DNA of 64,000 nt from Dipylidium caninum (taxonomy: Eukaryota > Platyhelminthes > Cestoda > Cyclophyllidea > Dipylidiidae). Positions 32,081 through 44,817 of this stretch are shown here, in pieces. A model generated the notes under the pieces. That model was given only the letters and a program-made list of their open reading frames with translations, was not told the DNA's origin and did no database searches. Position 1 is the stretch's first letter; every line of letters begins with the position of its first letter. Location: assembly GCA_017562135.1 (NCBI GenBank), contig QEYB01001157.1, forward strand, positions 1 to 64,000. Direction: 5' to 3'. Both the position numbers and the translations under genes were made by a program.

Positions 32081-34213
32081 ATGGACAAGGTGACAGAGAT
32101 TCCCATTGTGGAGCTTAATCATTTACTTACCTGCCATCTCTGCAAAGGCTACATCATCGATGCCACCACGGTTATTGAATGTCTACATTCCTTTTGCAAA
32201 AGCTGTATCATCAACTACCTTGACAACCACAACACATGTCCCGTTTGTGATACCCTTCTTCATAAAACCCGTCCTCAGTGCGCCATCCGGTCAGACCATG
32301 CCATGCAGGCAATAGTGTATAAATTACTTCCAAAAGTGTTTGAGCGCGAAATGTCTTCCAGAAGAACTTTTTATAATTGTAAGCTCCCTTAAGCTCTGTT
32401 GATTTTGTCTCTTATAGGTGTTAGGCCTTTAGTGGTTTTTGTCATAGGATTACTTGCGTTATTTAGGAACTATACATGCTTTTTATTAGTTCTTTCTTGT
32501 AACTCGTATCGAATTGTGGTTTTCTAGTCAAATAGCATTCCATCTCTAATTTTTACTATGACCCGATGTCGTCACTGGTAGAAAGCACCCAATTCCCACT
32601 TATTTAGCCTTTTCTGTATGTTGGCGTCCCTTCTTCAAACGCACCTTTTTTTGTATCAAATTTCACATCCGCTTTAGGCGTTTCATGAAATTTCTTGTGC
32701 CTTGGTTCCCACAATAAACAACCGATTGCTTGGTTTAACCATTTAGTAATCATTTTTATCATTTACTTTGTCATATTCAAACTCCGAGGTGTGGCTGGTT
32801 GGGACTTACATTGTGTTGCTGAAGCTTAAGCTTAGTCCTCTATCGTAGTTTCGAAAATTACTTTTACATTCTCCTCTGTTACCTTTTATATTTAAATGCT
32901 GGCGCATTTGTGTCGCTTGCTCTCGGTTCCTTCCGAAAATTCATCCATCAGCAATCGTTTTGCTCTCTTAACGTTTCACTATGCTTTCCTTCTAATCTGA
33001 TTATGCTTGCTTTGTTTCACTAAATGGGTGGCTCAAGGCCGGACACATACTGCTTTATGGGAAGAATATTTTTGCTTGCGATGTGTCCTTCTTATTTTCT
33101 ATGAAAATGGAATTTAACAGACCGCAAACAGTCTTTTCGAACCTTGACGGCTCTCAAATAGGCATTTTTCTAAATTTGCTCAATGCTTCGTATGTTCTTT
33201 TCTATGTAACCTAATAAATTGCGTTTTTGCTGGTATGGCATGAGTCTATTTCACTCACTTTTTTGCTTGTACCTTTTGCGTCCAAAAGTAACATACGAAG
33301 ATACTTTTTAGACTTACAAATTGACTTCTCTTTAGGGCAACCGGGAATCCTAGTTTTCTAATTAGCCTTTCTTTGAGGCGACTATATTTTATGGGAATAG
33401 TAGTAAAATTAGGTTGTTAAAATTTCGGACATGGAGGAAACTTAGCTTTCGTAACGGTAATTTTAGTGATCTACCGTACTAGCTCCTGCCACTATTTTTT
33501 CCCTATTTGCCACTGTGTGTCGTGTATAAGGTTAGGTGGTTTTAACTATCCCTCCTTGTCTCTTATAGCCCTTCCCCCGGAGGAGCGAAGCCTCCTTAGT
33601 CCCGAGAAACGCGGTGATATCAGCTTAAATGCCTATGTGGAAAAGGAGGAGGAGCGTGTAAGCATTGAATTGAGTCTGTGGCGCGATCGGTGTGATCCAT
33701 CGCCGCCGGCTGGTATCCAATCCACTACCTACCTTCTCTGTCCTCCATCCCTGACCGTAGGCCACCTCGAGAAGCTCGTTCGCCTTAAATTCGACCTCTC
33801 TCCGAACCAGCATACTGTGGAGTTCTTTTTTTTTGGAAACAGTAGCAACAATGCTGGTGGTACGGGCGAGCGGTTCACGTCAGAATTTACACTCTCCGAT
33901 TTAGTTTGTATCTATTCTTGCACACAGTCATGGGCTCGAGCAAGGCGAAATTCTGCTGTTGGCGGTGAGGCAAGGCCAATGAAGCTTTTCTTCTCCGTTC
34001 TGCCAAAGGTTGACAGAGAAGCGCAAGAAGTGGCATCCGCACCTCTGCGGCTGTTGCTACCAACCCTATTGCTCTATCAACTGGTTAAGTTATTGCAGAG
34101 CGGACACTTTCGCTCACATTCCTTTTTGGGGGAGAAGGAGAGGCCACAGTCTCTTTTTCGCTATACTCTTTCTCGCACTTGGTGTGCTTGTGTGTGTATG
34201 TATCCAGATGTAT
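32081..34213 (+). CDS. PCGF3/5-like: Polycomb group RING finger protein, PCGF3/5-like
   Basis: Two exons: 32,081-32,378 (phase 1 end) and 33,569-34,213, about 314 residues. Exon 1 holds the RING finger: TCHLCKGYIIDATTVIECLH, then SFCKSC and NTCPVC, giving the C3HC4 zinc ligands. A DHAMQAIVYKLLPKVFE helix follows. This closely resembles vertebrate PCGF3 and PCGF5, including the NTCP ending that separates them from PCGF1. Exon 2 holds a RAWUL-type ubiquitin fold (ERVSIELSLW, LTVGHLEKLVRLKFDLSPNQ, RPMKLFFSVLPK) and a longer C-terminal tail than in vertebrates. PCGF proteins pair with RING1 in Polycomb repressive complex 1 to ubiquitinate histone H2A in the nucleus. The insertion around FFFFGNSSNNAGGTGERF lengthens a RAWUL loop. 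The tail after SVLPK may be wrong if an unseen intron ends it. Confidence 0.88.
32379..33568 (+). other. Intron of the PCGF gene
   Basis: 1,190 bases, T-rich, starting GTAAGC and ending CTTATAG. No coding sequence or RNA gene is visible inside. Confidence 0.8.
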
Positions 34214-34215
34214 AA

Positions 34216-36356
34216 AAGTGTCGTATTGAAAAAAAACTATTGTGATTCCTGCAAATTAATTGTTCTTTTTTCACCTATGTCATCCTTGTTTAATCTACTG
34301 GAAGGAAGCGGTGTGTGTATGTATATCTAGTCGGTAATTGTTAACGTTTTGGTACTTTTGTGACTGTTTTATTAGGCCGTTGACTTGTGATAGTTTACCA
34401 TGACATGTGTACACTGCCGCCTGTGTTTGCTGAAGATTTCACTAAACTAAACGTCCACCTTACTGGAAATGAACACCCCGGTGGAAGTGACCTTTCCTCT
34501 AAGCAGCCCTCCCGTCTGCAAATACGCAGAAGTTGCGGAGCACCCACCCTCCTCGCCCTGCTCTCCACGGTGCCTCGGCTGTGCCCACCTTGGGAGGCGG
34601 GCGCACGGCGAGGCAACAGTGGCCGTGCCTCGCCTGCACAACGCCGCAATCCAACGTAACTGGTTGTCAATTCGTCGTGGCTCAGTGTTAGTTTACCATA
34701 GGTCCTCAGTGCCACAAAAGTCGACTACTGGCGTGTGCGTCTGCATTTTCATTGGTTAGTTAATTTCATGATTGCAGAAGTCACTGATCGCTGTGTGCTG
34801 CTGGCTGTCAGTGTCAATGCAATCGTGCGTCCGAATTCTACCACCGTTGGCGATCCTTGCCGCAGGTAATATGAACTCGTTCGCTCCTCTCTTCTCTCTG
34901 TCTCTTTCTTCATCTACTTTGTCGTCGGGTCCTTTGTAACGAATCGTGTATTCTTCATGAAGTCAGTCCTCCTTTCTGAGGGTCCACATAACTTTGTGTG
35001 AAATCTCTTAAAAAGTGCTGCTTTTGTCCCAATGGGGGATTACTCCGCCAAGACTCGAAAAAAAGCAGGGGGATTTAGCAATTGAGGGAGATATGCGCTC
35101 GATTCACCACCTAACATTGGCAGACTCCGATCGAGGTCAAAGTGGCACGAGAGCACTCCTCAGACTGATGGGAAAGTGGTTGAGATGTTAAGCTCTAGAC
35201 CTCACTGCACTGTAGTGTAATCATGGCGAATTTGAACCATAACCCCGATAAGGTCGTGGCAGTTGTCCGCAAGGAGGCTACGGACCAATCGACTGCCTTT
35301 TTGACGTCAGTCGTATGACTCTTTCAAGGCATCTGGGACGTCTTCCTCGCCTATCCGGGCGGTTTAGAATAACATAAAGATAGTGGGCAGTTTATGTCGC
35401 GATTGAGCCATTGAAGGACAGCCAATCAGAACACTCGGAATGAGTCATGGCGCGGCGCAACCGTATTGGTTGAATAATCGATTGGGAAAAGGCCGCGGCC
35501 ATTCAGGTCGCGACTGTCACAACAAGAATTTCAGCGCTGGGCGTTAACCTTCTTTTTTTTTCCTATCGTAGCGACGATCACACCTCTTCCGTCACTAATA
35601 TGTTGACACACGAATATACGAGGATGAGTGATTTATGGTGTGATACCACAGGCCAATGGAGTGAGGCACACCGTTTCACATAAATATACTGGCCAAATTG
35701 ATCGCGCGCGGCAAGACCTTTTCCATGATATCATCAACTTGAGGATATTAACTTTCTGTCCTATCGGGAAAAGCCTCAAACATGACCTTTACAAAGTCGT
35801 ATTTTTTACGGGGTGTCAAAAAGGGTTACCGCGATTTCCCTGTGCACGATTGTCACTTCCCTTTTACCTTGGCCAGGACTTGCGAATTTTATCCATTAGA
35901 CCGTTAATGTGAGACGTGAATGGTACGCTGATATGATGTGAGCTCGGCGAAACGCCATTATTCTCCCCCTCGAATGGGATTAGGTGTACATAGTGACAGT
36001 TTCGAAAGATAGAGGATATTCTGCCGAGGAAGAGTCTTAAATTGGGGGGATCGGTGGACCAACAGAGACCCACACCGGGGTTGTTCGCGACTTCTAGGTC
36101 GAGCCACCTCAATAACCAGTCTCATTACTTCAACGAAGGCGACTAATCTCTGGAGGATTCGTAGTTGATGACAACTTTCTAAGAGTTACATAAATCATTG
36201 AGCGATCCAACAATGCCAACTTCCTTATGTGGCAGGAAATTTCATTTTCAGACGATAAGTTCGGTTAATTCTAGTGACAGTCGTCTTGTTGTACGTACCG
36301 ACTGAGGTCCACTTGGTGGAGACCTCGGCCATTATGGAAATGATTTTCTTGCCCAG
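34216..36356. other. Intergenic DNA with a possible dispersed repeat
   Basis: No gene is supported. The 94-codon frame at 35,628-35,912 (HTVSHKYTGQIDRARQDLFH) looks protein-like but lacks a start context, domain or splice partners. The stretch 35,410-35,475 (AGCCAATCAGAA, ATGAGTCATGGC, TTGGTTGAATAATC) has a diverged relative at 38,125-38,200 (GGCCAATCGGAA, GTGAGTCATAGCC), possibly an old interspersed element. Confidence 0.4.
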
Positions 36357-36479
36357 GTAGACCATGATAAGAATCCTGACGATGTGGTTTTTGCGTTCGC
36401 CTACATTATTAACTCGAACCGTCTCGAGATTTTCCCTGTAGAGTTGTTCGCGAACTTCACAGATCGGACTTACGTGGAG
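36357..36479 (+). CDS. Candidate internal exon, unidentified gene
   Basis: A 123-base open stretch bounded by a good acceptor (TTTTCTTGCCCAG) and donor (GTGGAG|GTAATT), in frame for 41 codons: VDHDKNPDDVVFAFAYIINS followed by NRLEIFPVELFANFTDRTY. Codon choice looks coding. It contains one N-glycosylation site (NFT). I could not link it confidently to neighbouring exons; the cysteine-rich frame at 37.3 kb is the most likely partner. Confidence 0.4.
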
Positions 36480-36923
36480 GTAATTTCCCCATACGTTCTC
36501 CAAGCATCAAGCCACAGGAATGCAGAAGTGCGAGTCACTTTCGTGTCTAACCGTTTCCACGGCTCCCTCGTTATGCCTTCCTTGGTCTGATTCATGAGTT
36601 TTGGTTCTTTTCACCAGTCAACTTGGCTTCTCCCTCCCTCCAAGGACATTCAGACTGTGCCCGAAAGGGCAGGGGACTAAGTTTTCGGCCAATAATTAGG
36701 AAATTTACTTGGAAAAAGAGCAATTTCGTGAGTTATAGAACTAAACTCTAGCCGAAGCTGCTTTACGGTGTAATTTCACCTTGGAGATTATTTCATTCTT
36801 CATGTAAATGCACTGCTTTGCTTTAAACGCACTGCTTCCTCGTGGTAAGAAATGGAATCTTGCTTCTCTACGGCGATCCTCTGACCATAATCCACTCGGT
36901 GGATGATGGGAAAATGTTGACTT

Positions 36924-37648
36924 GTGAAAAAATTCGCCTACGATTGCTGTACTGCACCTCGTCACCTGAAAACTTTTTGTGTGTCTTACATTACCACGAA
37001 TGGTGGCATATTCACACGACTAACTGCACGGGGCTTCACAGTCACGAGTTCCCTTGCTCAATATGAATGCCCTTTTCTCCGAGTGATTTATTACCACGGT
37101 GCAAATGGGCCCGCATGCCTGTTCGAAAAAGGGTTAAAGGGTCGTCTTAGCCGGGGAATGTGGTGTTTTTACCATGACTGGAGTTTTGACTTTGGCTACC
37201 GACAAATCGTGCTGATGTTAAGTACCTCCAGGGTTCAAAAGGATCAAAAAGTTTTAGTCCTTAACTCTTCGGCCTCGTGTCCTGCTCGACGGCATCCATG
37301 CCTGAAATAGAAAATATTTCTGCCCCTACCTCTCTAGGCTGCTTTTTCTGGACCATCGTCTGTAAGGGTGCAAATGCCTGTCAAAGCGAAATTATGCGTA
37401 TCCATCGGGCAATCCAACCGGAAAGTGAACAGGACTTGGCTGTAGTTCAAGAGGAAGAGGAAGAGACTACTAAATCCCCTGCAAATTCTCCAATACGGGA
37501 TTGGACTAAGGACGAGGGGAACAATGACTTCGTCAACGTCCGCTGTCGCAACCCTTTCTGTTCTCCCCAGTGGCAGCCGTGCACTGAGGACTGCGACTGC
37601 TGCGAGAATCTGCGCTGCGAATTAACCCGATTACCTTCCTGTGTGTAA
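36924..37648 (+). CDS. Possible cysteine-rich secreted protein, 3' exons
   Basis: Two overlapping frames lie here. The second (from an acceptor CTCTCTAG, exon about 37,338-37,646, stop TAA) is the better one: GCFFWTIVCKGANACQS, an acidic linker with EEEEE, then RCRNPFCSPQWQPCTEDC and CCENLRCE. The spacing C-x4-C-x6-C-x3-C-x-C-C-x4-C-x7-C resembles small disulfide-rich cystine-knot folds. The first frame (36,924-37,310) contains several cysteines (DCCTAPRHLKTFC, YECPFLRVIYYHGANGPAC) and may be the preceding exon. No signal peptide was found, so the 5' end is missing or misassigned. I do not recognise the protein. Confidence 0.4.
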
Positions 37649-37649
37649 C

Positions 37650-39120
37650 AAAATTAGTCATTTAAGGCGAATGTTTACATGTAATAAGACATTCTTTATG
37701 GAACAGTGCCCTGCGAGTTATGTTGTTGTCTCAAACACGCTATTTCAGCACAAAATTCTGGCACAAACACGTGGAAACAATGCTCGCACGAAATGGCACA
37801 CAATATGGATTGCAACTACTGAACACACAATAAGGTAGTGGCTTGGCGTAGAGAAATCGCCTCTCTGATAATCTTAGACATATAATCGTTGCAATCTGCG
37901 CGGTGAGGTCGCAGACGAGGGCTAATATGGCGGATTTAGTGAAGGCACTTTCTCAGACAGTCAGTAGGTATGCTTTAAGGTTATTTTTGCTTCATAATAA
38001 CATACTCTGGCAGTAAAACATCGTGCCCGCCTGTATGGAAGCCATGAGAATTAAATGGGAGTTGCTTGAAGCATGAAGCGCCGTCCGACCGCGACACCGT
38101 GAGACAAATGCGCGCTTCCGCGAGACTGGCCAATCGGAATGCGGGGGTGTGAGTCATAGCCATTCGCCTGCTGGAACATGCGACCAATTAAAATGGTGCA
38201 AGACGTGTCGATGTAGGCATTGGGTAAAGGGGATTTCGCTCAATTATGAAAGGTGGCCTTGACATTCGCGATACAAGTTGGCCTAATATTACGAAGGAAT
38301 TTTAGGCGTTATCTAACTCACGGACACACTTCTCGGCACAAAAGGTATTGTTCTTAATCACTGTAAAAACGCAGATGAAAACAGACATGTATTCGATTTG
38401 TCCATGTAAGACTTTAAGGAAAACAAACCGATTTTTTCACCATCTTCAAGAACAGTAACCTAACTTTCCTCGTCTTCGCGTATTTTGAGATTGTAGTCCC
38501 ATGTCCCACACAGTACGCAGGCATATTTTGCTCTGTTAAAATGCTTACAATTTTTATAGGAAACTACGCCTATTTTCTTTCCTCAAATTCTCCTCACCTG
38601 TGTAATGTGTCTTTTTTTCAATTTTCTATTCATGCGACAAGCAAAAGCATTCAGTTGGTTCAAATAGCAATAGGAAATATGGAGGATTTCTTTCAAAATC
38701 ATACTAAAACCTCCGACCTATGATCGGACAGGTTTGCGATTGTGTAAAAATTGCCAAACCTGCGGACATTGCATACAAAAAGGGGAAAATTTTCACAGGC
38801 AGTGAATAGTTTATAGCCAGAAATGTACTGATTGTTGATGCAAAACGTCAATTGACATGTATTGCTTTCCTGTCATTACAACCTCAGCAATGTCCTTAAG
38901 AAAATTTCTACCAGGGCAGTTTATAGTGCCTCCCTTGGACTGATGGGGGAAAAATTGTGGGCCTCATAAAATGCTGTCAGTGAGCTTCGTGACATACCAA
39001 AATCCATGTTTTTCGAATTTGTAACTCACAGAAAAGACCCTTTTGAATAAATCCTATTTGGTTACATGAAATCAGCCCCCAAATACGTGCCCTAGACTCG
39101 TAGTCAGTCTACGATTTCAC
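37650..39120. other. Intergenic DNA, no gene supported
   Basis: Only frames below 70 codons. The stretch 38,125-38,200 is the diverged relative of 35,410-35,475. The remainder is AT-rich with nothing recognisable. Confidence 0.5.
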
Positions 39121-39153
39121 TCGGTGTCGAAACTATTCACTTTATCTCGAAAT

Positions 39154-40068
39154 GCAATGCGGTTTGAGAATTGCAAACGTCTGCTGCTATTGAGAATAAC
39201 AATTTGCATGTGCATGGCTCCGCTTCTCCCTATTTTTTCGCCTAACTGCCGGCTGTCACCTCAAACAAATGAGTCTTCGCCGATGTTTGTCATTGAATCT
39301 GTCCCGCTTGGTGGAAAGGATCCTCTGCTTTCACCTGTGGGGGGCATTTCCCGTGCCTCCTTCCACCTCCGCGGCGGCTCTCTCGGAAAACACTATTTTA
39401 TTCACACTGTTGACGTGATTTAAGTAACACACGCCATCGCGTCAACGCCTACTTCACTGTCTAACACACGTGCACGCACACAAGTTGGTAACCAGTCGTG
39501 TCCCTCGGCAACGCGAACATTTTCCATACACTTGTGTTCCGATCACGGACACGAACAATGGGAGAGTAGTTCTTGATGTGTCGCCTTCAGGGGTAATGGG
39601 AATATGGAACGAGGTGGAGGAGCTTTTGCGGCGCGGAGGCCGAGTGGGTGGTGGACTTCCACTGGTTAAGCGCTGAGGCGCTTTCTCTACCGAATATAAC
39701 AGTGCGAATAATCAACATCTTTAAGGAAAAGATAAAGTTGCGGTAAACGTTGGCCAAATTGCCGAGGAGACGAGGAGTGATTTCTCTTGTCAGTGTCAAG
39801 TTTTAATCTACTCGAAATTACGGCCGACAGGCTATCAGTTGTAAGCGGAGACCAGTCAGAAGTTGGGGTGGAACTCTGGAAGGAGCAACGGGGTTTACAG
39901 CAAATTAAATTAGATGGTAGACTGTCTCTCGAAGGCTCTACCATCACAAGTCTTTTCTCCCCTTCCATAAGCTGCAGCTTTGTTTTTCGTCTCCTTAACA
40001 ATGAAGGTTGGTTGCCCCAAACAGACTGGGGGAATGGGGCAACAACACGTCCACGTCTACCACATTAG
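39154..40068 (+). other. Three consecutive protein-like ORFs, unidentified
   Basis: Frames at 39,154-39,423 (hydrophobic start RLLLLRITICMCMAPLLPIF, then VIESVPLGGKDPLLSPVGG), 39,470-39,676 (FPYTCVPITDTNNGRVVLDV, IWNEVEELLRRGG) and 39,787-40,068 (SFNLLEITADRLSVVSGDQS) lie in order on one strand in two phases. They could be exons of the gene whose last exons are at 41.7 kb, or decayed coding sequence. Splice sites between them are not convincing, and the minus strand of the last one is open as well. Confidence 0.25.
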
Positions 40069-40504
40069 CCTTGACCGTTGAACCTGATCAGAAGCCAAAA
40101 TCATCGGTCGCAGTGAAGTCCACTTCTTCCCCATTTTGAGCACACAGAGCGCAAAAATCATCGGGCACAGTTGTTGAGAGTGTAACTTTTTCCAGTTTAG
40201 CAAGACACGAAGGCCGCCTGAGGTGGATTATGCCGTCCTCTTCACCAACTCACTTCGTGGATTCAGAGCGAGTCAAGCGGTTGCCGGATCCGGGGCGAGT
40301 TAACCCCAAACTGTGATAGGTCACGACTGCGATGCCACTTCACACCATCTTCGGTTCAGCGAAAAGGCGATGAAATGAAATTTGCAAGGGCAATGGAGAT
40401 GCTGGCTGTCGCTCAATCGCGCCTGCCTTTCGTTCTTCAAGTACGTTCTGGTGGCGCTGACTGCTGCCAGAGGCCGAAGTTTGAGGCGGCATAGGCGAAA
40501 TTGC

Positions 40505-41390
40505 AGCACCGACGATCCTGAGATGAGGATCTCAGCGAAGGCAATGCCATCGGATGGTGTCTGTCAAATGATTCGAGCCTTCGCAGCGGCACAAAGTTGT
40601 TTCGCTTGTCAATCATCGCCGCTGTGGTTACTTCAGTTAGTTAGAGCCTCTCGCCCCGCCTCTCAAACACCCTGACAGATTAAATGCATTCATCTCGCCC
40701 AAATCCGCTTCCCGTAGCCTGCACACAACTTTCTCGCCTAGTTTGTCTTTTTTTGGCCCGCCAGTCGCCTTAAAAGCACGTCCCTTTGACAGCTTATCCC
40801 AGTCACAAACCTCCCACTGTGCCAACTGCAATTTCATTTGGCCTCTGCATGTCATTGTCTTTGGAGCTGCGTTGGACTGCCTCCTCCTCCTCTCGAAACC
40901 TATTAGGGAAAAAAGGATATTATTTCGTCTCCACACCAACTTCTTTCTGTTAGGCTCCCTTCTCTGACCTGGACACTTCCATTTGACGCCACCACACGCA
41001 AGTCCCTTTAGGCGACATGGGGAACGTGAAAAATGTACCTACGAGTGTACATTCGCAGCATTGACGATCCTGAAATGTCATCATGAGGATCAACGCAAAG
41101 ACTATGCCATCCAATGGTGTCCCTTAAGTAAATCAAGTCCTTGGAGTTGCACAGAATTATTTCACTTGTCAATCGTCATCGCCAACACCACTTCAGTTAA
41201 GTGGAACTTCTCACCTCGTCCCGCCTCGCACTCCCTTCTCTTCTGGAAAACTATTAGGGAAATTGGGGTATCATGAAACCCCCACACCATTCTCTTTTCG
41301 TTGGGCTCTCTTCTCGAACCTGAACACTCCCTCTTGGCGCCTCGAACGCCGCGGACAGCTCCACCATATGCAAGTCCCTTTAGGCGACCT
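40505..41390 (+). repeat. Degenerate tandem duplication
   Basis: Copy 1 (40,505-41,016) and copy 2 (41,057-41,390) share, in order, GACGATCCTGA, ATGCCATC, CGCTTGTCAATC or CACTTGTCAATC, CTTCAGTTA, CTATTAGGGAAA, TCTCCACACCA or CCCCACACCA, and CAAGTCCCTTTAGGCGAC. The offset is about 552 bases at the start and 371 at the end, so roughly 180 bases were lost from copy 2 or gained by copy 1. No gene is evident. Confidence 0.75.
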
Positions 41391-41696
41391 GAGAGAAGGG
41401 AAGGAGGAGGAGGAAGGTGGCGATACCTTCCGCAAGTGTCGCTTATGCAGTTTCTCTTTATCACCTATTTGAGAGATTTTATGGGGAAGTAGTGAGGTGT
41501 CAAAGGAACGAGTGTTGGTGGGTGCTTTCACCTTGTCTAATCCACCGGCTACGAGGTGGTTAGTGCTGATTGTCCACACCGGATGGGATAACCACGTGTC
41601 ATGAGAGGTGACGACGCAGAATGGCTGTCGGCTGCCAAGGTTAAAGTGTCACCTCACAAAATTGTTTTGAATGACTAATGACTTTGTCGTTCCCAG

Positions 41697-41890
41697 AGCA
41701 ATTAAGAGTGATGTGGAAGACCTTAAGTCGTCTCCGGTGGAGGCGGAGATGCCAAAGGTAGTCTTGTACGAATTGTTGGTCTGACTTGGCAATTCCTAAA
41801 AAATTATCACGTTTTATGCCTCGGCAGATTCGTGAAGTAAACGGGAATACGCCAGAAATCCCTCAAGCAAACAGTGGCGATGTCAACTAA
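41697..41890 (+). CDS. Last two exons of an unidentified gene
   Basis: Exon 41,697-41,757 follows a TTCCCAG acceptor and ends CCAAAG|GTAGT in phase 0 (AIKSDVEDLKSSPVEAEMPK). Exon 41,828-41,890 follows CTCGGCAG and encodes IREVNGNTPEIPQANSGDVN then TAA. The two splice sites, matching phases and coding-like composition make this a believable 3' end with a polar, acidic tail. Earlier exons were not identified; the ORFs near 39-40 kb are candidates. The family cannot be named. Confidence 0.45.
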
Positions 41891-43195
41891 GAGGCGACGT
41901 AGAGGCATTTCATCTAAAGAACTTAGAAAGTGGTGAAATTACAAATTAGAAATGCTGAAATAGTAGCCCCGAAATCGACACTTTAAAGACCTTAACGAAA
42001 AGTGACAAATTTTGACAATTGGTTCAGACGGCGCGGTGTAGATTCGTACGACGCCTAACATCGAGGTGCCATTGCCAAGTTTCCAGGGTCTGACTGTGGA
42101 AAAACAGGCAAACAAGGCAACAAAAAGAAAGGCGATGCTTCAAGGCATCATTCGTGGAGCACATTTTTTTCTAACTCCCTTATTTTCGGTAAACGAAGAG
42201 AGGTAGCTTAATGTTAACCCAAGAAACTCTCGATGGGGCCGAATGAGATGCTCTTCACGCACTTCTACGCTTTGAATGGCGCTTGTCACTCCCTACAGAT
42301 ATGCATGCGACAAACTTACAGACTTTCAGGTGTTCGTTCAAGTGAAGGAAGCCCTCCAATTAAGACAGAAGTTATTCGTTGCTGATTTTGCAGAAGGAAT
42401 CACGTGATATGAATTTCTAAATAGTTCATTCTGCAATGAAACCACAGTGGGAGATGTTTCGTCGTTTGCTTAGTTTATTAACAAATGTAACAGCCTAATA
42501 AAATATAAGACCTGGATCTGATGACCGGTACACGAGGAGTGAAGGAAAATTAGTTGGTAAGATAAATAACAATATAATAATAAACGAGAATTCAACTTTT
42601 CGAGTCAGATGGGCATAAGTTCCACAATTCTGTCTTACTACATTGTCAGTTCCTTACGCCGGTTACGTCTAGAAATAGCGAACTGTACTCATTATCCCAA
42701 TATTCGAGGTTAGGTAGCTGAAGCATCAGTCATTGGACCTAGTACGCGTAAGAAACTTCCAGATTTCGTTAATGGAGTCTGAAACAGAGAGAGTTTGTTA
42801 TTGCTGCCCGGAGGTGTGAAAATGCTATCCACCAAGCACCGACGGTAGTAATCAGGAGAAGAAATTGGGAGAGCACTAAGCATTATACTTCATGAACATT
42901 AAAAACTAACCTAATGGGTGTTTTGTGTGAATGTTGTTGCAAAGTATTTTGAAATCCTGACAACTTACTAAATTTTTATTAATTCCGTTCACCATTGTCT
43001 GTAAAGACTCGCCTGAGATAAATTTATCCCATATAAATTACCATTTTTATATTTGTTTTGCTCAAATTCTTATACCATATTTAGATACTTCTTTTGTGCA
43101 GCTGGGACATTAATACTTCTTGTATGTTTAAATTAATCACATTCTGACCTATAACTCGAGAAATTTCAATTACTTCAATGTATTGGGCCGCAGAA
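41891..43195. other. Intergenic DNA upstream of the laminin gene
   Basis: AT-rich, no open frame of note. The presumed laminin promoter lies at its right end, without a clear TATA box. Confidence 0.5.
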
Positions 43196-44817
43196 ATGAG
43201 GTTGACCACACTGTTTTGTTTCTTCCTTTTGTGCTGCGCCGTTCAGAGCAACTTCATCCAACAAAATGGTTTCATCTTATTGGGTAACAAATAAGTTTGC
43301 TTTAGACTATCCTGAGGACATCGACTACCTGGACATGGATCCCGATTCGTTACTTGCAGAAAATGCAGTCATTGTTGCAAATGCAACATGTGGCGAGAAA
43401 AAACGCGAATATTATTGTAGACTAGTTGAGCATGCTGGTTTTGATTTTTCGTACGGCACTGCTAGTTTATTGGCATGACATTTACATTACCTCCTCACTT
43501 ACTTTCACTAATCTGCTTCCTTTATTTAGAGCTTTTAAGCGTGCAAAGCGCCAGGCTTTTAACCAGTCTCAAGATGCTCGGACATACAAGGATACCGATG
43601 GCAGCGTAATCGAGTGCAATTACTGCGATGCTCGGGATCCTAACCTGCGTCACCCGATTGAATACGTCGTATCTGGTGATTCCAATTTGTGGTGGCAAAG
43701 TCCTTCACTGGCTGAAGGTCTTCAGTACCATTCAGTCACCATTGACATTGATTTAAAACAGGTGCTCATCACGCTCCGAAAAATGATTTTTCTCACTCAA
43801 GAAAACGTGATTTCTCTGACCTTTAACTGTAGGTGTACCAAATTGTCTTTGTCCTTCTTCGTATGGGTGATTCTCCTCGACCAGCCAACTGGATCCTTGA
43901 AAAATCAATTGATGGGAAATTGTTTCATCCTTGGGTTTTCTTTGCCGAAAATGCCTATCAATGTCAAACTCTATATCGATCTAGTTTCGACAATTTGCGC
44001 ATCACTAGTGATTCTCGCCCTCATAAACTCGGAAATACCGAGGTTAATTGATTCTCTCCTGTTTATTTTCCATCTTCATGTGGATTTTGGCCATTACTTT
44101 TTCTATACCTTGATAGGTTTACTGCACGACTTACTTTAGTCAACCACAAAATCTTCAAGCAGGCGAGATCATTATTCCATTGACGGTGGATCGTGAGGGA
44201 GCTTCATCGTCAAACTTTGAGATGAACAAACCCATTGATCCCGAATTAATTGTAGGTTGCATTGTATAACTCCTCACAATCTGTAAAAAGTCAATTTATA
44301 ACTCAAATGGACTCCTTCATTCTTTAAGGAATTCTTGTCAGCTAGATTTGTGCGTCTGAAGTTCCAAAAACTACAGACTTTATCTGGTGATTGGATGACG
44401 CTCCGAGATCAGCTGGATCCAACAGTGCATAATCGGGTTAGTTTCTTGGAGTACATGTGAATAATTATTGTTTATGTGACGCGTGATAGAGCATTGTTTA
44501 TCCTAAGGGCGCCCTTCTATCCATCATAGCTAAGATCTTTTACGATTCTATTCCTAACCTATGTGACCAATTTTATGGAGCATTCAGGTGATATTTCATT
44601 TTCACCAGTTTCTCGGATAAAGAGGACTGACACCGTCTCTTACACCTGGTTCAACGGTCATATATTTCTTTTAAAAATCAGCTAAATTCTGATTTGTATG
44701 AATTGTCTAATTGTACACTGCCTTACATAGTATTATTACTCAATCCGTAACATCAAAATCGGAGGGAAGTGCATCTGCAACAGCCACGCCAACACCTGCG
44801 GACGCCAAATTATAAAT
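43196..44817 (+). other. Laminin alpha: signal peptide and LN domain (exons 1-7)
   Basis: The LN (domain VI) fold mediates laminin network assembly. Diagnostic stretches: [50 protein letters not shown] then [20 protein letters not shown], and [19 protein letters not shown] across exons 4-5. The WWQSPS and RPxNWILE motifs are alpha-chain hallmarks. Exon 7 ends the domain with [20 protein letters not shown], which is also the start of the first LE repeat. Introns here are 37-294 bases; the first, 43,269-43,305, is 37 bases. Confidence 0.92.

Noticed and set aside
36225..36503. Minus-strand 92-codon frame
   Set aside because: The plus strand has a better candidate exon there with both splice sites; the minus frame has no recognisable content.
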